A stretch of 64,000 nucleotides of DNA, from positions 38,440,751 through 38,504,750 of the forward strand of contig NC_012878.2 in the NCBI RefSeq assembly GCF_000003195.3, in the 5' to 3' direction. The notes beneath the pieces were generated by a model, which made no database searches, was not told where the DNA came from, and saw only the letters and a program-made list of their open reading frames with translations. Shown piece after piece: positions 58,532 to 64,000 of the stretch. This stretch comes from Sorghum bicolor (Eukaryota; Streptophyta; Magnoliopsida; Poales; Poaceae). Position numbers and translations under genes: made by a program. How positions within the stretch are numbered: position 1 is the first letter of the stretch; every line of letters starts with the position of its first letter.

Positions 58532-61500
58532 TGGATAGATTCGCCGATGATGGAAAATTAGGCCAGGGATTTACATCGGCCGATGATTTGGTAGAAGTAG
58601 ATATAGGTAGTGGTGATAAGCCTAGGCCTACTTTTATTAGTGCTAAATTAGATCCTGAGAGTAAGCAACAATTGACTAGTTTGTTAAAGGAATATAAAGA
58701 TTGCTTTGCTTGGGATTATACCGAGATGCCTGGTTTAGACCGACCAATTGTTGAACATCGGTTACCCATCAAGTCTGGATTTCGGCCACATCAGCAACCA
58801 GCCCGCCGATGTAATCCTAACATTCTACCTGATATTAAGGCCGAAATCACCAAACTTATTGAAGCTAAGTTTATTCGGCAGTGTCGGTATGCCGAGTGGA
58901 TTTCCAATGTTGTTCCGGTTTACAAGAAGAACGGGAAGCTTCGGGTGTGCATTGATTTCAGGAATCTTAATAAGGCTACGCCGATGGATGGATACCCAAT
59001 GCCTGTCGCCGATCTACTGGTTGATGCTGCGGCTGGTCATCAGGTCATCAGCTTCATGGATGGTAATGCAGGTTACAATCAAATATTCATGGCGGAGGAG
59101 GATATTCCAAAAACCGCATTCAGGTGTCCTGGTCATGTTGGGCTATTTGAATGGATAGTCATGACTTTTGGGTTGAAGAATGCTGGTGCTACCTATCAAA
59201 GGGCTATGAATTTTATATTTCATGAGTTCATCGGCAAGCTCGTGGAGATTTATATTGATGATGTGGTGGTTAAGTCTGGAGATTTCTCAAAGCATCTTGC
59301 CGATTTACAAAAAGTGTTAGAGTGCACAAGGAAGCATGGATTGAAGATGAATCCCAACAAGTGTGCATTTGGTGTATCGGCAGGGCAGTTTCTTGGTTTC
59401 ATGGTACATCAGAGGGGTATTGAAATTAGTCGAAGATCTATTGATGCCATCAATAAAATAGTGGCCCCTACCAACAAAACCGAGCTCCAATCCTTGATCG
59501 GCAAGGTAAATTTTATCAGGAGATTTATATCGAATTTGTCTGGTAGGATTTGTGCTTTCAGTCCTCTTCTTAAATTGAAAGCCGATCAAGAGTTTATTTG
59601 GGGAGAAGAGCAGCAGTTGGCTCTGGATGAAATCAAGAAGTATCTAGTAAATCCTCCAGTTCTAGTTCCACCTCAACAAGGGAAGCCCTTCAGATTGTAT
59701 TTATCTACCGATGGATCGATTATCGGTTCAGCTTTAGTTCAAGAATTTGAAGGGAAAGAAAGGGTAATTTATGATTTGAGTAGGAGGTTGATTGATGCTG
59801 AAACCAGGTATTCGGCCATTGAGAAACTATGCTTATGCTTATATTTTTCATGTATCAAGCTGAGACATTACCTGTTATCGGCCGAATGCACTGTTGTTTG
59901 CAAAGATGACGTGGTCCGATACATGCTATCTATGCCGATTATGAGTGGTAGGATCGGTAAATGGATTTTAGCGCTGTCGGAGTTCGATTTGCGTTACGAA
60001 TCGGCTAAGGCAGTCAAAGGGCAGATTATGGCCGATTTTGTGACTCAGCATTGCGGTCTAGTGGAAACCTTGGAAATTGTACCCTGGACGCTCTTCTTTG
60101 ATGGATCTACCTGTGACCGCGGGGCAGCAATCGGCATTGTATTAGTTTCCCCTAAGGGGAGGAAGTATGAGTTTTCCTTGCCGATTGTTGCCACATCAAC
60201 AAATAATCAGGCTGAGTATCAGGCTCTGATCAAGGGATTGGAGTTGTTAAGAGAAGTTCATGCTGATGCTGTTGAAATATTCGGGGATTCTATGTTGGTT
60301 ATAAATCAATTGGCCGGAAGCTATGAATGCCGAAGTGAAGTTCTCATAACTTATTTCGAGAGAAGTATGCAACTGTTAAAGGAATTCAAGGATTTCCGAT
60401 TGGAGCATGTTCCGCGATTGCATAATGAAGACACTAATCGGTTAGCTCAGCATGCCTCGGGATATCAGCCAATGATTAATGCGACATCGGCAGTCGGTGC
60501 CGGTGATTGGAGGAAAGAAATTATTGATTATCTAAAAGATCCATCCAAAAAAGTTGAAAGACGCGTTCGATTTCAAGCAACCAAGTATGTGCTCCTTGAA
60601 AATGAATTGTATTATCGAACTATCGACGGAATTCTTCTCCGATGCTTGGGTGATGATGAAGCTAGAAGTTTGATGGGGGAAATCCATGAAGGAGTGTGTG
60701 GAGCGCATCAGTCGGCTTTTAAGATGAAGTGGATGATTCGAAGGAATGGATATCTTTGGCCAACCATACTTGAAGATTGTTTTAAATATTTCAAGGGATG
60801 TCAAGGTTGTCAAAAGTTTGGTAATATCCAGAGAGCACCCGCATCGGCTATGAATCCTATAATAAAGCCTTGGCCGTTCCGGGGATGGGCCATCGATCTG
60901 ATCGGCTAGATTTATCCACCATCTAGCAAAGGGCATAAGTTCATTCTAGTTGCCACTGACTATTTCACTAAGTGGGTTGAAGCTATTCCTTTGAAGAAAG
61001 TCACATCGGCCAATATGATTGATTTTGTGAAGGAGCATATTATTTACCGATTTGGGATTCCCCAAACGATTACTACCGATCAGGGCACCATGTTCACATC
61101 GGGGGAGTTCGATGAATTCGCAATCGGTATGGGAATTAAAGTGTTGAATTCTTCTCCTTATTATGCTCAAGCCAATGGGCAGGCCGAAGCGTCTAACAAA
61201 GGAATTATCAAGCTTATTAAACGAAAGATTGAAGAAAATCCTAAGCGGTGGCATACATTATTAAATGAAGCATTGTGGTCTTATCGGATGGCTTGTCATG
61301 GATCGACCAAGGTATCACCCTATCAATTGGTGTATGGACATGATGCAGTGTTGCCTTGGGAAATTAAGGCTGGATCTAGGCGATTATCTTTTCAAGATCA
61401 ATTAACTTCCGATGGTTATGCCACTTTGATGACCGATGAATTGGACGATCTAGCAGGGCATCGGTTAAAAGCTTTAATGAGTATAGAAGAAAATAAGAAG

Positions 61501-61764
61501 AGAGTTGCTAGATGGTATGATAAGAAAGTGAAGGCTAAAGAGTTTGCCGATGGGGATTTGGTATGGAAATTAATTTTACCAATTGGGACCAAAAGTTCGA
61601 AGTTTGGAAAGTGGTCTCCTAATTGGGAGGGTTCTTATCGGATAAGTCGATCGGCTCCTGGTAATGCCTACATTCTAGAAACCCTCGAAGGAATTGAATT
61701 TCCCAGAGCATTAAACGGCAAATATTTAAAGAAGTACTACCCCAGTATATGGGTCGATGCATAG
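58531..61764 (+). pseudogene. pol: F Pol: RT, two RNase H domains, integrase; one amber codon
   Basis: The ATG overlaps the gag-pro stop, in the -1 frame. RT has KLRVCIDFRNLNKATPMDGY and the catalytic YIDDVVVKSG near residue 240. A first, degenerate RNase H is near 385-500 (FRLYLSTDG). A second RNase H from about 522 has an acidic set in LFFDGSTCDRG, ALIKGLELL, IFGDSMLVI and NEDTNRLA; two RNase H domains are typical of the Tat lineage. The integrase has HEGVCGAHQ and CQGCQKFG, then AIDLIG, TTDQGTMF and GQAEASNKG. The frame is open for 792 codons, then TAG at 60907-60909 (CAG in E) right after AIDLIG, then open again to the true end at 61764. This single change would remove the integrase core. 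Confidence 0.92.
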
Positions 61765-61774
61765 AAGTTTAGGT

Positions 61775-61864
61775 GCCGATAACACTCCTATCGGCTGGAT
61801 CCAAATGCTTGGGGACAAGACTTGGTGTTTCAAAAGTTTAGGTGCCGATAACAGTCCTATCGGC
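61775..61864. repeat. Paired perfect inverted repeats between F pol and accessory gene
   Basis: Two 21-base units, GCCGATA-N7-TATCGGC, at 61775-61795 and 61844-61864, both with perfect 7-base arms. The starts are 69 bases apart and the first begins 10 bases after the pol stop. The loop is ACACTCC in one and ACAGTCC in the other. Confidence 0.9.
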
Positions 61865-61917
61865 TAGACTAAAAGCTGAGGAAGCAGGAAAGCGCAGATA
61901 CAATGCCGATGGAAACT

Positions 61918-64000
61918 CTATGTGTTAAGCAGCGTCTGGATTGCCGATATAGCGCGTAGCCGAATTTGGTTGGCTGCTTCTATCTCCTTGATGTCATCAT
62001 CGGCAGAACCTTCTAACGGCTTCAGCTTCTTCTTCAGTTGAAGTGCCTTGCGACCATGAGCATTTCGCTCGTGCTCAAGAAGCCTGATGGTCTCTGGCAA
62101 TTGGCTCTCTTCCTGTTGGGCTTGGAACAGAGCGTTCTCTACTTCCTTGAGCTCCGCCAACAGGGATTCTTTTCTTGCCGATAGATCGGATATCTTCTGC
62201 TTCAGCGCGTCTCCAGAAGATCTCAGGATACCGATGTTCTTGTGCTTCTCATCGGTCAAAAGCTTCTCTTTCCTCATTTCTTCGGAGAGTTGAGTCTGAG
62301 CGGCTCTATCGGCAAGCCGCCGAGAAGCTCTTTGGTACTGCAGGTGGCGACTCTCCAGATGAGCGGCTTGGAACAGGATTTCTTCAACATCGGCTGGGAT
62401 TTGGCCTCTGAGAGTTCTGAACAGGGTCTTGGTAGGGTCGGAATCATCAACCAATTGCGCTGTGTCCTGGTGAAGGAGAGCTGACAATTCTTCCAGCCTA
62501 ACCCTGATCTCTGCCGATGTGATGCCGACCGTTTGAGAAGAGCTTGCTTCTTCACCTTCTTCTTCAGAGAGATCGATGGTGAAGGAGAACAGGCTATCGG
62601 GAGAATCTTGTTCCTGGGAGGGAAAGCAAAATTAGCTCATACTCAGAGAATCGGCAAATAGTGCTAACGGTAAACGGTGACTTACTTGCTTCAAGGCGAT
62701 CTCTTGTCTTTGACTGAGAAGTGCTGACGGAGCTGCAGGCTGATCGGCCAAAGATGCCGATGGAGCTACAGGTTGATCGGCTGAGATTGCCGATGGAACG
62801 ATATCAACTGAAAGAAGACAAAAGGAGTTATGAGACTAAATAAGAATAAGTTCATCGGTAGCGATATTGTTAAAGTATGTTACCTGGAGGAGGGACAACG
62901 GTTGTCTGAATCGGGAGAACTGCCGATGGTATAACTGGACCCACCGGGCCAGTTGTTTGTTCACCCATGTCAGCTGATGTATCTTCTGTTTGAGATCCTT
63001 CCTGTTGGGGTTCTTCTATCTGTGGTGCTTCCTGCATAGGTGGGGGAGATGGTGCTTGCTGTGGCTGGGCTTCTGGAGAAGAAGGAGAAGACTCCACCGG
63101 AATTGGAGATACCGGAGGAGGAGGGGGAGTTGCTACCTTCTGGCGCTTTGTTCCAGTCTTAGCACCCGTGGTGCCCTTTCTCTTAGGTTGGCTAGACTGG
63201 GGGGCATCGGTACTCTCACACCTGGCTTTCGCCGATGCGCCGGTTTGCTGCAATAATGAACAAGAGTTTATAAGCATAAATATAGCCGATATAAAGATAG
63301 TCAGCATAAAGGAAAGGATTTGACAAATTGCCTTGAAAGCCCGTGCAAGAGTGGGAGCAGCAACCGTTGGTGATGTCTGGGTTCTTCTGGTGGTGACTTT
63401 CCTGAGGCGTACACCCCGATGCACGATGGAAGCTAGAGTGGGAGCATTGTGGCCGATTGAGGAAATCGGGCCTGATGGAAACAAGTCGATCGGCCTGCCA
63501 CTCCTGCTAACCAATGGAGGAATATTGTCAACCTGCAAAAGGAATACAAGGGTAAGCTGCCGATGGAGGTAATATTGAGAAAATGAAACGTTGGTTTGAG
63601 TTACTTACAGTGTCATCGGGAACTTCGTATTCGGAGTCAATCATGCCGTGGTATGAAAGTGCCGATCTGCAGAATAGATGCTCTTTCCATTCTGCCCACC
63701 ATAACTTGTATGCCTGAGTGATAAAAGCAGCCGGAACCCATTCTGACAGATCTACATCTATATCGGCGTTTGGTGGTAGTTGGACTGCTCGAGTCCACTC
63801 AAGAAGGTTGTTGATAGTTTCTCTGGGTTTTATCACATCGGCATAAGGAAGTGCAATCGGCAACTGGCCGAAAGCTAACTGGCGAGCTAATGCCGATGGA
63901 TTGTAAAATTCGTAAGTTTGAGGGGAGGTTTTTGTGCTACCAAAGAAATTCACTGGAATGATTCTGGGAGTCACAATTGCCATCATCACCTCATTGTCCC
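61918..64000 (-). CDS. Accessory gene of F: mobile-domain-like, Pro-rich linker, coiled coil (spliced, partial)
   Basis: Minus strand, convergent to pol; the 5' part is beyond the window. Predicted exons in transcript order: from the edge to 63609 (end of the mobile-domain-like region, YNPSALARQLAFGQLPIALP), 63532-63332, 63247-62884 (basic, then Pro/Ser/Gln-rich), 62807-62686 and 62613-61918 (acidic stretch, then about 190 residues of coiled coil, ending SAIQTLLNT). Exon lengths 201, 364, 122 and 696 keep one frame with no stop. Borders are GT/AG except a GC donor at 63330-63331, where B1 has GT. The 30-base exon of B1 and B2 is absent. A nuclear localisation-like run (RKGTTGAKTGTKRQK) is visible. 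The function is unknown; conservation in four copies and an open frame in the youngest suggest selection. Confidence 0.75.

Larger units (their letters stand above)
54141..64000 (+). mobile_element. Element F: nearly intact Tat-lineage retrotransposon with accessory gene
   Basis: Visible: 5' LTR, PBS, unbroken gag-pro, pol with one nonsense codon, paired hairpins and most of an open, spliced convergent accessory gene. The 3' LTR should lie about 2 kb past the window edge. F is inserted in the E accessory gene; GGGGT (54136-54140) is the predicted target duplication. It is the best reference copy of the family in this window and the youngest insertion of the right nest. Confidence 0.92.

Noticed and set aside
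58520..58535. A -1 ribosomal frameshift heptamer at the gag-pro/pol junction
   Set aside because: The T run is four or five long and does not fit X-XXY-YYZ in the gag frame; E and B1 have fewer Ts. The TAATG overlap is the better description.

Overview
The window is plant nuclear DNA, almost certainly from a grass and probably a panicoid such as the sorghum, sugarcane or maize group. It is packed with grass-type Ty3/gypsy LTR retrotransposons, a fragment with the subterminal repeats of panicoid CACTA transposons, the end of a Stowaway-like MITE, and two exons of a plant 20S proteasome alpha-5 gene. I see no intact single-copy host gene. The density and depth of nesting suggest pericentromeric or other heterochromatin. 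A run of exactly 100 N (27115-27214) is an assembly gap.

Left nest (1-27800). The names here are mine. Element C (+ strand, Athila-like) supplies a 3' non-coding region and a 3' LTR. H (minus strand, Tat-like) sits in the internal part of C. A1 (Athila-like, + strand, only its 3' end visible) abuts the truncated gag of H. B1 (minus strand, Tat lineage, RIRE2/Grande-like organisation) is inserted in the LTR of C. A2, a complete Athila-clade element with two 1280-bp LTRs and a 5-bp target duplication ATACA, is inserted in the reverse transcriptase of B1. C ends at 27800, next to a piece of another LTR (G).

Middle (27801-31873). This holds the LTR remnant G with a degenerate primer binding site, CACTA-type subterminal repeats, a Stowaway-like end, a long stretch without recognisable genes, exon-like debris on the minus strand around a (TA)n tract, and two exons of a proteasome alpha-5 pseudogene.

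Right nest (31874-64000). B2 (minus strand, same family as B1) is interrupted by D, a Tekay/Del-type chromovirus with LTRs of about 4.4 kb and a chromodomain integrase. D is interrupted in its 5' leader by E (+ strand, same family as B1/B2), and E is interrupted in its accessory gene by F, a younger member of that family. The right halves of B2, D, E and F must lie beyond the window.

The B1/B2/E/F family is the most interesting content. Each copy has LTR, gag-protease, an overlapping TAATG junction, and pol with reverse transcriptase, two RNase H domains and integrase. A convergent spliced gene with its own TATA box follows, encoding a plant-mobile-domain-like region plus a proline-rich linker and a coiled coil. 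Between the convergent ends of pol and this gene every copy carries a pair of GCCGATA-N7-TATCGGC inverted repeats about 67 bp apart. The hexamer ATCGGC/GCCGAT is strikingly over-represented through the whole family, in all codon frames and on both strands. F is nearly intact: I see one nonsense codon, in integrase, and its accessory gene is open as far as the window edge.
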